Below, in pieces: positions 43,336 through 53,540 of a stretch of DNA of 64,000 bases. The notes under the pieces were generated by a model. The model saw nothing but the letters and a program-made list of their open reading frames with translations. It ran no database searches and was not told the origin of the DNA. Each line of letters opens with the position of its first letter. The first letter of the stretch is position 1. The position numbers and the translations under genes were made by a program. This stretch comes from Anastrepha obliqua (taxonomy: Eukaryota > Arthropoda > Insecta > Diptera > Tephritidae). The stretch covers positions 25,133,792 through 25,197,791 of the forward strand of contig NC_072892.1 in assembly GCF_027943255.1 (NCBI RefSeq). Direction: 5' to 3'.

Positions 43336-43632
43336 GCCCCATCGTTTGTCTCTTTGTATACTGCGGATGTTTGCCCACAAGTGCCTTTACATATTGTATA
43401 TGAATGACGTACGACGCCATTTACAAAAATTATAACATCTTCCGATAAGCTGATTAATTTTGCGCCACCTTGTACATGTATGTGTCCCCTTTTCCATTTC
43501 AATTCGTTTACTCTGTTACATACAATCGTTATGTGAATAAAATGATAATACGATTGGGTAAAAATGCACGAGGGTGTCAAAACAATTTTGAGATCTGTGG
43601 AAGTTTCAAAAAATTGTATATACCTAATTTTA

Positions 43633-43849
43633 TAATTGGCATTTACACCCTTTGTTGGGTGTTTGGCCGAGCTCCTCCTCTTATTTGTGGTGTGCGTCTT
43701 AATGTTCTTCCACAAATGGAGGGACCTACAGGGCTAAGCTGAGGAGCTGTGAAGAGCTTCCTATAATTTTGTTGTTTCATACATGGAGATTCGAACCTGC
43801 AAATTTCCGAATGATAGTCACGCACCAATCCATTCGGATACGCTGGCCG
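43633..43849 (-). mobile_element. tRNA-type SINE, internally deleted
   Basis: On the minus strand it has the head GGCCAGCGTATCCGAATGGA, a B-box GGTTCGAATCTCC, then skips most of the body to TAGGTCCCTCCATTTGTGG. It ends with the conserved hairpin ACACCCAACAAAGGGTGT, whose stem is kept although the loop changed, and an AT-rich tail. Confidence 0.8.
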
Positions 43850-43955
43850 AAGATATCTTCGAAAAATCTTCGATAAAAGGATTGATTTACTTCCATTCAT
43901 TTGATATTGCGACCAATTGCGATACGGAGCGAGGAAAGTTCGTCAAATACTGATA

Positions 43956-45233
43956 TTTTGGGTTTGGGAAAAACTTCGTAGCGTTTTTACCGAGGACGTT
44001 TATTTAGACAAAAAACAATAATTGTATCAATAAGTTAATCAGTTATCTGTTTACGAGTACCACCTCTTCCCACGTTTCAACCAGTGTGTTGATGCCGTTT
44101 CGCCAAAAATCGACTGGTCTGGTGTCAAAGAAATTGTTGAGCCAGTTTTTAAGGGCCTCTTTGCTAACGAAGGTAACGGTCATATGGTTCGACAGGGAGC
44201 GGAAAAGATGGTAATTGGTGGGTGCAAGGTCCGAAAAGTACGGCGGATACTGAGGGACCTCCCATTCGAGCTCTTGGAGTGCGGCTTTGACGACTGGTGC
44301 AATATGGGGGCTGACGTTGCTGTGAAGGAGTATGATTTGACTATGTCGCCAAGGGCTTCTCGGTCAAATAACCTCATTAACGTGGTTTAGCTGGGCATTG
44401 TAGAATTCCTTTTTAACTGTGGCATTCTTTTCGAGCATTACCCAGTGGCCCATACCCTCCCAGTTCCACCCAACATATTTCATGATCTTCTTTTGGATGA
44501 AAACCCGGCCTGACTCTCAGCTTTGGTGTGCCTTCTGGAACCACCCGCTCCTTTCTTTGCTTTCATATTGATGATAGGGTACCATTTCTCATCTCCTGTG
44601 ACGATTCGGCACAAAAAGCGCTGTTTATGACCGCGTGTTGCTCGATGGTGGGCGAGATGCTGAGAAGCAGTTAGCAGACGGCTTTCTTTGTTTTTTTCTC
44701 GTTCGTCAGTTCGTGAGATACCTAAGCTCCCAGGCTTCCAATTTTTCGGTAAATCCCATTGAGGGAAGGTGATTAAGAATCGTTTTATGATCCTAGTTCA
44801 TTTTTTCCGCCAATTCACAGAACCAATTTGGCAATCGTTCTCCTTCAGAAGAGATTTGAGACGAATTCAAAAGAGCTTCCGCTGAGGCACGTGCCATCGA
44901 CGTCAAAGTCGCCATTTTTTAACTTCGCAAACTATTTCCATGCTGTAAACTCGCCAAACTCGCCTATGACACCTTTTTCATACACGTCGCAAATATGTCG
45001 GGGCTGCTTCGGCAGCTTTTTAGCCTCGATGAAAAGCAAAGAAAAGCAAGTGTCGAAAATGTTGAGTTTTGCCTACTGGGTATTCCATTTCTAAGGCTCA
45101 AAACTAATAAAAAATTAAGGAACTGAAAAAAAGTTCTATCAAATGAATGCCTACCCTTTGCCAAGCAGCAAACAAATCGTTGTAAAATAAAAGAAAATGT
45201 AAAAAACACTATGAACTTATTCCTCAACCCAAT
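43956..45233 (-). mobile_element. Old DD34D mariner, catalytically dead
   Basis: Approximate inverted repeats TTTTGGGTTTGGGAAAAAC at the left and GTTCATAG...TTATTCCTCAACCCAATA at the right span about 1.28 kb. The transposase reads on the minus strand. TA flanks are plausible (43954-43955 and about 45233-45234), but the ends are degraded. Confidence 0.75.
44043..45000 (-). pseudogene. Mariner transposase with lost catalytic Asp
   Basis: In order: FAKLKNGDFDVD, GAWVSHELTNEKK-like sequence, LCRIVTGDEKWYPIINMKAK (first Asp kept), KIMKYVGWNWEGMGHWVMLE, then ILLHSNVSPHIAPVVKAALQ, where the second Asp of HDN is Ser. PPYFSDLAPTNYHLFRSLSN follows, where the third Asp is Asn. It ends WLNNFFDTRPVDFWRNGINT and EEVVLVNR with a stop at 44043. 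Numerous stops in the N-terminal half. Catalysis would be impossible. Confidence 0.8.
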
Positions 45234-45961
45234 ATAAGAGGGTGTTAATTTCTTCGTCACAAAAATTAGCTCGTTTTATGGGTTACCAAAACGTTGCTCA
45301 ATGCCATTAAATGCGTGAATTCCGAGCAAAGGATTCCTTCATCATTTACATATATACATATTTATAAGGCAGTATGGTTTTCAGTTTTTTTTTTTTATTT
45401 ATAAGGCAGTATCGTTTTTTCAGTTCAGATGCTTGGCGCACTTTCATATCTTTTACGAGGAAAATTTGCATTTATGCAGATAAGTAATTTACATAATTTG
45501 TTTTACTATTTCCACTTCAGGATCTTTGACTTGTGTGCACAGTTGGCGCGTATTTACTGAATGTTTATCTAGATGTGCATAGCCCTGCAAAGTTGCAGTG
45601 GCTGTACTGCATTATACCCGCACGCAATGAACTCAACATCATCGTGATTCGGATCTGCAGTCGAGCGTAAATGCAGCTAACGGGATATTAAAATCGACCG
45701 CAGGACACCCATTATGCCGGGGCTATTTTATTTAAGCACAAAAAGGAAGAGCGAAATTTCGACTTGCAAACTTTGATTGCTTTGCCTTGGCGAGATCCGA
45801 ATGCTGGCCATGTAAATCCAAAGAAGCCCCAAGCGTATCTTCGTGCTCGACTCACACACATTGTTTTACATTTACGGCTGAGTTTACAAGTGTGTGTGCG
45901 CGAGTGCATTTGCATGCATAGACCTACTTAGCCCCATACTTGCCATATAGAAGCACATACA
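45234..45961. other. No gene recognised
   Basis: AT-rich spacer containing a local tandem duplication at 45359-45434 (see separate entry) and a GTGTGTG tract near 45890. Confidence 0.5.
45359..45434 (+). repeat. Short tandem duplication, about 38-bp unit
   Basis: TTTATAAGGCAGTAT followed by G/C-GTTTT and CAGTT occurs twice, around 45360 and 45398, separated by a T run. It is a local duplication without known function. Confidence 0.65.
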
Positions 45962-45963
45962 TA

Positions 45964-47603
45964 CAGTATTGGCCAAAACTAAATTACCCCCCTAATGGCA
46001 TTTCAAATAATGCTAAATCTCTCAATCAAACATCTTGAAATATGGCATATACATATGTCATGTGTTTCCTTGTTACTTAAGTATTTATAAAATATAATAC
46101 CAAATATACAGCGTTTTGGTTATACTGAAAAAAAAATTTAAATGTTCATATTGTTTAAAAACTGAATGGTCAAAACTAAAGCACCCCACACTTTTTTTTC
46201 TTAGCTACGGCTTTGTTTTGTTGTTTTTAAGTTAATTTCTCTTCCTAACGGTATTTAAAGCTGAGTCAAAGTTCGTTAGAATAATTTGTGCAAAACACGT
46301 GCGGATTTAGTAGGACAAAACATTTCATACGGGAAATCAGCAAATATGGCCAGAAATGCGTATTCAAATGAATTTAAAAATAAAATAATAAGTGATTGGC
46401 AAAGTGGTTTATCGCGACACAAAATTAGTGAGAAATATTCAATAAAGAAAGTGTGCGACTTCTAAAAAAATTTGAACAAACGGGTTCTATATCTGCAATT
46501 CATAGTGGAGGAAGGCCACGAAAGACTACACGACAAGACGACTCCACGATTAAAAGAAAAATTCAGAGTGATTCCACAGTCTCTTCTGAACAAATAAAAA
46601 TTGATTTAAGTTTGCCGGTAAGTTCTAGAACGATGAGAAGACGAGCATTGGAGGCCGGACTTTTCAGTCGACGACCTGCTAGAAAGCCATTTATTTCCGC
46701 CAAAAACAAAAAAGCGAGACTCGAGTTTGCGAAATTGCATATTAATTGGACAGTTCAAAAATGTATTATTCTGTATTATTCTCTGATGAATCCAAATATA
46801 ATTTGAAACATTCAGATGGAATAAGGCGAGTAAGAAGGCCAAAGCAACAGCGACTAAATCCGAAGTATTGTATCGGAACTACCAAGTATGGTGGGGGGAA
46901 CATTTTGGTCTGGGGTTGTTTCTCTGGCCAGGATATCGGGCCTATTCATCGAACAGAGGGAATTATGAACCGTTTCATGTACACAAACATCCTTAAAGAT
47001 GTAATGCTACCACACGCTGAAAAGGAAATACCACTGAGATGGAGGTTCCAGCAGGATAATGATCCGAAGCATACCTCTAGGCACTGTAAAACGTGGTTAC
47101 AGCAAAATTCTATAGAGGTCTTAGACTGGCCAACTCAATCTCCCGATCTCAATCCCATTGAGAATTTGTGGGAGATTGTAAATTCGAAAATTAATAGGGA
47201 AAATTGCAGCACAAAGGAAGCCCTGTTTGAAGCGGTTAAAGAAGCCTGGTACAACATTTCTCCGGAAATTATTAGTAACCTAATATCTTCTATGCCAAAA
47301 AGATGTTCTGAAGTTATCAAAAATAATGGGTTTAGTACAAATACTGAAGAATAGAAACAATTGTTTTCGCTTTTAATGGGGGGTGCTTTAGTTTTGTCCA
47401 GACAAGTTTTGAATAATATTAATATTTTTTTATTTAATTTTTAATATAAGAAATGTTGAAAATTTTTTGTTATGTTTATTAATCACCAAGATAATAAGAA
47501 GAAACAAGGTGTAAAAGTAAGTAATATTCGATGTTGTTTTATTGAGTTATTTGACATTATTCGAAATGCCATTAGGGGGGTGCTTTAGTTTTGGCCAATA
47601 CTG
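45964..47603 (+). mobile_element. Tc1-like transposon with IR/DR ends, 1640 bp
   Basis: Outer inverted repeats of about 47 bp start CAGTATTGGCCAAAACTAAA at each end, beside TA (45962-45963 and 47604-47605). A shorter inner copy (GGTCAAAACTAAAGCACCCC) lies at about 46167-46187, and its inverse (GGGGGGTGCTTTAGTTTTG) at about 47379-47398, roughly 200 bp in from each end. One transposase gene lies between. Good conservation suggests a fairly recent insertion. Confidence 0.92.
46346..47354 (+). pseudogene. Tc1-like DD34E transposase, two frameshifts from intact
   Basis: The ATG at 46346 gives MARNAYSNEFKNKIISDWQS, the first helix-turn-helix. A shift near 46450 leads to RLLKKFEQTGSISAIHSGGR with PRKTTRQDD (the GRPRK-type hook) and the second helix-turn-helix. 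A 10-base duplication at 46765-46785 (TATTATTCTG repeated) shifts again to VLFSDESKYNLKHSDG (first Asp). Next come YGGGNILVWGCFSGQD, WRFQQDNDPKHTSRHC (second Asp) and DWPTQSPDLNPIENLW (catalytic Glu, 34 residues later). It ends GFSTNTEE and a stop at 47352. About 335 residues, full length for Tc1-like proteins. Confidence 0.88.
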
Positions 47604-47605
47604 TA

Positions 47606-48304
47606 TATGCATGTACGTATATGTGCCTGTATCGGTGCATCCATATTTGCCAACCTTCAACCAATTTCCATCTCTTTTCTCTCGGCTGCCATATTTGACG
47701 GCGCCAGTTGTTGCCATTGTAGGTTTAACGGCTGGAAATTAAAGTGCAAAAATTGTAATATTCGCACGGTTTATTATAACTTTCGTTGTCCAAGCAATGC
47801 ATCGCCACACATTGAGGCGCATAGCCTGAATAAAACTGTGCTTTCGAGGATATTCTCATGAGCACTTAACGCATACATATGCACATGTGTATGTAGGTAT
47901 GTACGTTTATCGCATTACAATGAATGCATTCCAGACAAGCAGGTCATTTAAATTGGCGCTGAAAGTCAACGCTTCATGTTTGTAGTGCTCTGCCAACAGT
48001 AAAATTCAAAAGTTGAGGGAAATTTATGCATGAATGCTGCTCGGTATTGTTTTCAGTTCGAAATTTCGTGAGAACAAACTTTTTCATAAACAGTCGGCTG
48101 CTGGCGTCACTAAATTTTACCAAGAGCTGGTTATGGAGAGGGAATTTAGGTAAAGTTATATGGCTCGAAAAATGTGACCTTGAACAACGTGTTGTAGTTT
48201 GATTAAATATGACATAACGGTTACGCGTCCGCCATTCCACCCGAATGCTTCCTCTTTCATTAAGGTAAATGCTTTGCAGCTTAAATAAAAAAATATGGTG
48301 CCTA
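47606..48304. other. No gene recognised
   Basis: Spacer with ATGT tracts near 47880-47910. The minus frame at 47974-48336 (120 residues) has no recognisable domain and I do not call it. Confidence 0.5.
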
Positions 48305-48745
48305 AAGGCGGCCCTACGGTAGTGAAACGTGGACATTTAGAAATACGGACAAGCAGAAGCTGTTGATTTTCGAGCGGAGAGTTCTGCGAAAAACTTTTTG
48401 GCGTGATATGTGATAAAGGCGAGTGGCGGAAACGCTACAATCATGAACTCGAAAAACTATATGCGCAACCATCTGTGATAGCCGCAATCATGGCCAACAG
48501 ATTGAAATGGTTAGGTCACATATTGCGGGCCAACACGGGTTACCCACCTCAACAAATACTCTTCGGTAAATGTCACAGACAGAGATGAAGGGGCCGTCCG
48601 CGGCTTAGATGGGTTGATGGTGTAGAAAAAGACGCAGGCTTATTGGGATTCCGGGCATGGAGAACACAGGCACGCAACCGAGACAATTGGAGGCATATGC
48701 TACAGCAGGCGAAGACCCGACCAGGGTTGTCCAGCCAACAATGAT
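48305..48745 (+). pseudogene. RTE-like LINE C-terminal fragment with ATG-repeat tail
   Basis: Reads PYGSETWTFRNTDKQKLLIF with ERRVLRKTFW, then a shifted KRRNHELEKLYAQP-like region and RLKWLGHILRANTGYPPQQI with LFGK. It ends RDNWRHMLQQAKTRPGLSS and an ATGATGATGAT tail near 48745. This is the post-RT region of an endonuclease-RT element, a different family from 55670-56290. Several stops. Confidence 0.75.
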
Positions 48746-48889
48746 GATGATAAAAGACGACCACCGTAGCTAATTGAGATTGTGTGTGACTACCCGGCAA
48801 GGCAGGCTTTCAGAAATCAAATAGATTAACGAAACCAACGCAAGACAAGTCTTTTCGAGGCCGTAAGTTCCTGAGAGGAGTGAATATAT

Positions 48890-49213
48890 ATGTATATATA
48901 TATATATAATTAGCGCGTACACCCTTTTTGGGTGTTTGGCCGAGCTCCTCCACCTATTTGTGGTGTGCGTCTTGATGTTGTTCCACAAATGGAGGGACCT
49001 ACAGTTTCAAGCCGACTCCGAACGGCAGATATTTTTAGGAGGAGCTTTTTCATGGCAGAAATACACGCGGAGGTTTGCCATTGCCTGTCGAGGGGCGACC
49101 GCCATTGAAAAATGTTTTTCTTAATTTAGGTGTTTCACCGAGATTCGAACCGACGTTCTCTCTGTGAATTCCGAATGGTAGTCACGCACCAACCAATTCG
49201 GCTACGGCGGCCG
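48890..49213 (-). mobile_element. tRNA-type SINE, full length
   Basis: On the minus strand this copy has head GGCCGCCGTAGCCGAATTGG, B-box GGTTCGAATCTCGG (closest to consensus in the window), body with GTCGGCTTGAAACTGTAGG, hairpin ACACCCAAAAAGGGTGT and a (TA)n tail. Target duplication is not clear; GAGAGGA occurs near both ends but not flush. It is the best template for the family consensus. Confidence 0.88.
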
Positions 49214-49237
49214 GAGCCGAGAGGAAAGGAACAAAAA

Positions 49238-49400
49238 AAAACCAGGAAGGGTCGGATTCGATACCCACGTGGGCATGAAACGCCAAGTGATAGAAAAAAC
49301 GTAGTGGCCTGCAATGGTAAACATCCGAGTGTATTTCGCCATGAAGAAAATACTCATAAAAAAACATTTGCTGTTTGGCGGCTGCATAAGAGTGTAGGCC
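49238..49400 (+). mobile_element. Degraded SINE relative, opposite orientation
   Basis: GGATTCGATACCCACGTGGG looks like a B-box segment, followed by ATGGTAAACATCCGAGTGTA and TTCGCCATGAAGAAAATACTC, which match the SINE body of the neighbouring copies with many changes. The 3' hairpin part is missing. Either an old copy or a related subfamily. Confidence 0.55.
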
Positions 49401-50137
49401 ACTCTCTTTGTAAACTTACATAAATACACACGACAAAAATTATATCTAAATATCCGTAGTAAATAATTCCTAGACGGGAACTCTTTTATGTCATCTTCAA
49501 AAATTTACTTTAAAACAACAGCTAGACGCGTATTTTGAAAAACACGTTACAAACAGAGCATAAAATAAAACATGTGGACGTCGAAATATCGATTTTGAAG
49601 GTTGTTCAGCAACACTTTGCGCCACAGCAGTGATATTCTCAACAATGTGTAGATTTTGGTCTGCTCGACTGGTCCTTTTTGTATCCTCGACAGAACCAGT
49701 TTTTCAATTTTTTTCACAGACCTTTGAATTGTCGACTAACTCCCAGCAAAAAAAAAAAACACGAATTGTTCGTGTTCAATAATTTTAACGTTTTTTTTTA
49801 CCTATGGTGCAAAAATGTGCATCTGTCTGCTTAACAGTAAAACAAAATGTGATTTAATTTAAGGGGTTAGAGCTAGTCAGAGACCCGAAAAAATTATAAT
49901 TTTCAATAATTTTTTTTGCTAGTCAATTGCTTTATTTTACAAAAATAAAAACACAGCATTAATGCATCATATTTCGACTTGACTTTAGCAAAATTCCAAA
50001 AAAAAAAAAATAATAATAGTAAAAGTTATCGCTGTATCGTTTAAAAAGTTGTTGAAAAAAACTCCCTCCACCAGGCAGGAGCTTTTTATGTTTTTCAAAA
50101 GCAGTATAAATTTTACTGAAATCTACCAAGTGGTTTT
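49401..50137. other. No gene; possible AAGGGGTTA-type repeat start
   Basis: AT-rich. At 49858 TTTAAGGGGTTAGAGCTAG resembles the ends of the MITEs at 59264 and 60738, with no visible partner. Confidence 0.4.
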
Positions 50138-50139
50138 TA

Positions 50140-51175
50140 TTGGGTTGTCAACTAAGTAATTGCGGATTTCACTCATATATGGCTTCATTTGAATTTTTAT
50201 GTTTGTAGACGTAGGACGAATCCAAACCATATTTTGTTATTTGATAGTTGGCAATTCAGCTGTCAATCAGTAAAAAAAGTTTTTTAATCGGTTGTGTAGT
50301 TTTCGTTTGGCGTTCGTTGAAAAATGAAAAATCAAAAGGAACAATTTCGTCTATTTTGCTTTTTTATTTCCGCAAAGGGAAAACCGCATCACAAGCTCGT
50401 AAAAAGTTATGTGCTGTTTATGTTGACGAAGCCTTAAAAGAAACGGCAGTGTCAAAATTGGTTTGCCAAATTTCGTTCTGGTGATTTTTCACTCAAAGAT
50501 AAAAAACGCTCAGGTCGTTCAGTTGAAGTTGATGCCGCCCTAATCAAAGCAATAATCGATTCGGATCGTCACAGTACAACACGTGAGATTGCAGAGTAGT
50601 TTTAGGTATCACATACATGCATTCAAAATCACTTAAAACAATTCAGCTTGGTGTGATTACAAAGGAATTGTCTACTTTGCACTCTTACCACCCAACCGAA
50701 CGATCAATTCTGATGTCTACATTGAACAACTAACGAAATTAAACAATGCAGTTGAAGAAAAGCGGCCCGAATCGACAAATCGAAAAAAGTATTGTATTCC
50801 ATCATGACAATGCAAGGCCACACACATCTTCGGACACTCGGCAAAAATTATTGGAGCTTGGTTGGGATGTTTTGCCACATCCACCATATAGTCCTGACCT
50901 TGCATCATCTGATTAATTTTTGTTTCGATCTTTACAAAACTCCTTGGTATGGTACAAATTTCAGTAATGATGATGATGTCATATCGTTCCTGATTCAGTT
51001 TTTTGCTAATAAAAGCCAGACGTTTTATGAACGCGGGATTATGATGCTGCCTGCAAGATGGCAAAAGGTCATTGATCAAAATGGGCAATACATAACAGAA
51101 TAAAGTTATATAGTTCCATAAAAAATTGTCTTTGATTGCCTAAAAGAATGCGCAATTACTTAGTTGCCAACCCAA
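50140..51175 (+). mobile_element. DD34D mariner, internally deleted
   Basis: Ends TTGGGTTGTCAACTAAGTAA and ...ATTACTTAGTTGCCAACCCAA are inverted repeats with TA outside (50138-50139 and 51176-51177). Length 1036 bp, about 250 short of a complete mariner. Confidence 0.88.
50325..51103 (+). pseudogene. Mariner transposase lacking first catalytic region
   Basis: Starts MKNQKEQFRLFCF and, with shifts, KGKTASQARKKLCAVY, NWFAKFRSGDFSLKDKKRSG and DSDRHSTTREIAE. After HLKQ there is a deletion of roughly 85 residues removing the VTGDE motif. It resumes DYKGIVYF, HHDNARPHTSSDTRQKLLEL (second Asp), LPHPPYSPDLASSD (third Asp followed by a stop) and ends RWQKVIDQNGQYITE at 51101. Dead copy. Confidence 0.82.
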
Positions 51176-51214
51176 TAGTTCAGCAGTTCAAAAACATAGC
51201 GGAGCGCCCGAGCG

Positions 51215-51483
51215 CCCTTGCTTGTCTCTTTGTCTACTACAGCTGTCTAGTTCAGAAGTGACAAATCTGATTGACGTACGACGCCATTTACAAAAATTAT
51301 AGCATCTCCCGATAGGGTGATTAACACGGCTGGGCATTATTATTATGCACTACCACTAATTTTTTAGTTGTAGTTAAAATAAGGGTTTCATTATCACCAA
51401 ATCTTCAAATCACTAAATCGGCTTATTGCACTAATTATTTAATGCACTATGCCCAACCCTGGTGATTAATTTGCGCCACTTTG
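51215..51483 (-). mobile_element. DD41D family-2 end fragment, interrupted by a hAT MITE
   Basis: GACGTACGACGCCATTTACA at 51274 and, after the MITE, TTTGCGCCACTTTG ending beside TA (51484-51485) match 43405-43472. The left boundary is uncertain. The MITE at 51325-51461 sits within the GTGATTAA motif of this terminal region. Confidence 0.7.
51325..51461. mobile_element. hAT-type MITE, 137 bp
   Basis: Terminal inverted repeats CACGGCTGGGCAT and ATGCCCAACCCTG (inverse CAGGGTTGGGCAT) bound 137 AT-rich bases. An exact 8-bp target duplication, GTGATTAA, lies at 51317-51324 and 51462-51469. The 8-bp duplication plus CAGNGNTGGGCA-type ends are hallmarks of hAT non-autonomous elements. Without it the DD41D end reads GGGTGATTAATTTGCGCC, as in the copies at 43455 and 62988. 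Confidence 0.9.
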
Positions 51484-51485
51484 TA

Positions 51486-52096
51486 TGATACTTTAGTTCA
51501 TTCCATTTATTTTTGAAGGCAAAATACTTGACTTTTGTTTGTTCAGTAAAAGTTTCATTCGATAAATCCAGGCTTCATTTTAGTTTGTCCAAAGAATTGT
51601 TCATAAATAAAAACTTTCTACGTTTTTCGGTTTAATGCGAAATGTATGCAAATAAAAATTAAGCGAAATACTTACATAAGTTTATATGTCATTAAGTAGA
51701 TGAATCCGAACATCCTTCCATGGCTTTGAAAAGGCGTGAGTTTTATTTGCGAGCCAACACTATTTAACTAGGCCGCTGTAAAAAGTTTCGGCATGAATTT
51801 CCAGTAGATTTAAACGCTCGAAAAAGTAAAAGTTTTACACTGAACTTTTCCATATTTTTTTTCTTCCTTTTTATAACTTTAATTTCGTAACTCAATAGCG
51901 ACGTTCTAGCAAGAAGTGCACAGCATTAACACACAAATCTATGTCTATTTGCTTGTACGCACAGATGTGCATACATATAAATACTTGAGTATCTACAACT
52001 ACATACAAAATTATCTTATATAAAGCATTTCCCTTTGTTTTATTCCAATTTAATTAAAATTTGCATTTACCGACTTTTAATGCGTACAAGGACTTA
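51486..52096. other. No gene recognised
   Basis: AT-rich spacer without identifiable coding or repeat boundaries. Confidence 0.5.
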
Positions 52097-52098
52097 TA

Positions 52099-53538
52099 CA
52101 GGGTGGCCTACACAGTAGTTTTTTGTTTAATCATTTGCTATTTTGAGAGTGAGAGTCCTTTCTCGACTGAAATCTTGGCAGAAAATCAGCACCATATCTT
52201 CGCGGTACGAAATGAATCGCTTTGCACTTCAACAACGTTGGCAAATATTGCGAACTTACTTCCAAAGTTGTTCTTCGTTGTTGTGTAGACCAAATAGTGC
52301 GTTTCTTGAAAAGAAGCCAAAATCATCTTTTCTGACGCAGCACATTTTTATTTCGGTGGCTTTGTTAACAATCAAAATTCCCACATCCGGAGATCGGAAA
52401 ATTAGCATTTCACTTAAATGCTGCTGGGAACGTCTTTCTGGTTAACGGCGAGAACTACAGAGGCATAAGAAACGACTTTTTCTGGCTGGGCATGTACTTG
52501 TACGATATTTAGTTTCAGGAGATTTGCGCGCCATGCCAAACGGCCCATGTCACAATCGATCTTTTGCGTGCCAAGTTCGGTAATCGAGTAATCAGCCATC
52601 TCGGCGGTGTCAGTTGGTCATCTTGGAAAGTCGATATGATGCCGGTAAACTTTTTTTGTGGAGTGCCTTGAGGGAAATGAAATCGCTGATGAGTTTTCCA
52701 GGAAGGGGACTGAATTGGCCTCAGACACCTCCCACCCGGTCATCGGAATTCCCCTGGCAATTGTTAAAGGGAAACTGCACAAATTATTTCTCAGGAAAAC
52801 GCAGAAAAGATGAAGCTCCATTTCTTCATATGCTATTTAAAAAATCCTTTGGTCCTAATACGATATACGAAGGACTCAGAAAGTCTTTGGACTCCTCGCC
52901 ATTCAATTTCTAAACTCGTAGCTGTATTTGCCGATCACTGGAGGATCGGCTCATACGCAGAAAAGCTAGGTTTACCATTTAATCCCCATTGCAGAAGCTG
53001 TGGGGACTTTCAGAGAAGGAGATTGTAGAGTATTTTCTCTGCAAATGTCCGGGCTTGGCAGCTAGACGATTAAGGTCAATGGGCGCTCCTTTCTTCGACA
53101 TCCTAGGGCAGTGCGCCAACCTAAATCCCATCAATATTCTAAATTATATCAACAGCTCTGGCTGACTGTACATATCTGCCTGTTGGAGGTCTCATAATGG
53201 TATCAAAACGGCACTTCAGTGCTACTTGAGGAGAGCCAGACTGTTACTTCAACCATTTCACCGACCTACCTACCTGAAGGGCCGATGTTTTACGAAAAAT
53301 CCACCGTCGATCGCGCAAGGCAACTCACGTTTGATAGAGCCAGAAAACTTCACCAACTTCTTAGAATAGTGGGTTAACAGGATGTGCTACTGGAAGCCGG
53401 GCGAAGTAGCCAAATGAGTGAAGTCGTATTTTATAAATAATGGGATTGTTTGAGCTATTGAATAAACTAATGGTGCACCGACAAAAATTGGTTTCTGTTC
53501 AGTTTCCGGAACTTTATGGCACTATATGGGCCACCCTG
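52099..53538 (+). mobile_element. DD41D (rosa-like) element carrying a LINE C insertion
   Basis: CAGGGTGGCC at the left and GGCCACCCTG at the right are inverted ends next to TA (52097-52098 and 53539-53540). The protein starts MNRFALQQRWQILRTYFQS at 52212. Degraded middle parts follow (for example HVTIDLLRAKFGNRVISHLG around 52550). After LFLWSAL at about 52664 the LINE C copy begins. The C-terminal tail resumes at about 53276 (GRCFTKNPPSIAQLTHLIEP). Confidence 0.8.
52672..53275 (+). pseudogene. LINE C copy 3, in a DD41D element
   Basis: Reads GNEIADEFSRKGTELASDTS (last RNase H Asp), HPVIGIPLAIVKGKLHKLFL and, in another frame, KLGLPFNPHCRSCGDFQRRR, the Cys tail. It ends at about 53275 in ACCGACCTACCTACC. 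It is 5' truncated within RNase H. The left junction falls in GGGAAATGAAATC; TGAAGGG-like bases on the right may be a short target duplication, but I cannot prove its length. Confidence 0.8.
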
Positions 53539-53540
53539 TA

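Larger units (their letters stand above)
41563..43472 (-). mobile_element. DD41D family-2 element, composite with foreign insertions
   Basis: Ends GAAGGTGGTGCAAAATTAA at the left and ...TTAATTTTGCGCCACCTTG at the right are inverted repeats beside TA (41561-41562 and 43473-43474). A transposase fragment occupies 41690-42600. Two foreign blocks, a piece of another DD41D element (about 42640-42880) and an R1-clade LINE fragment (42885-43330), lie before the right end. Other family ends occur at 17323, 51483 and 63009. It is possible that the two ends come from separate insertions. Confidence 0.65.

Noticed and set aside
43175..43435. 86-codon plus-strand frame
   Set aside because: Antisense to the R1-clade RT fragment.
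47974..48336. 120-codon minus-strand frame
   Set aside because: No domain, no conservation that can be judged, basic composition; not called.
48750..48880. Second SINE type (ACCGTAGCTAATTGAGATTG, TGTGTGACTACCC)
   Set aside because: It resembles the SINE head in rhythm, but no B-box, body or tail follows; could be a very old copy, not supportable.
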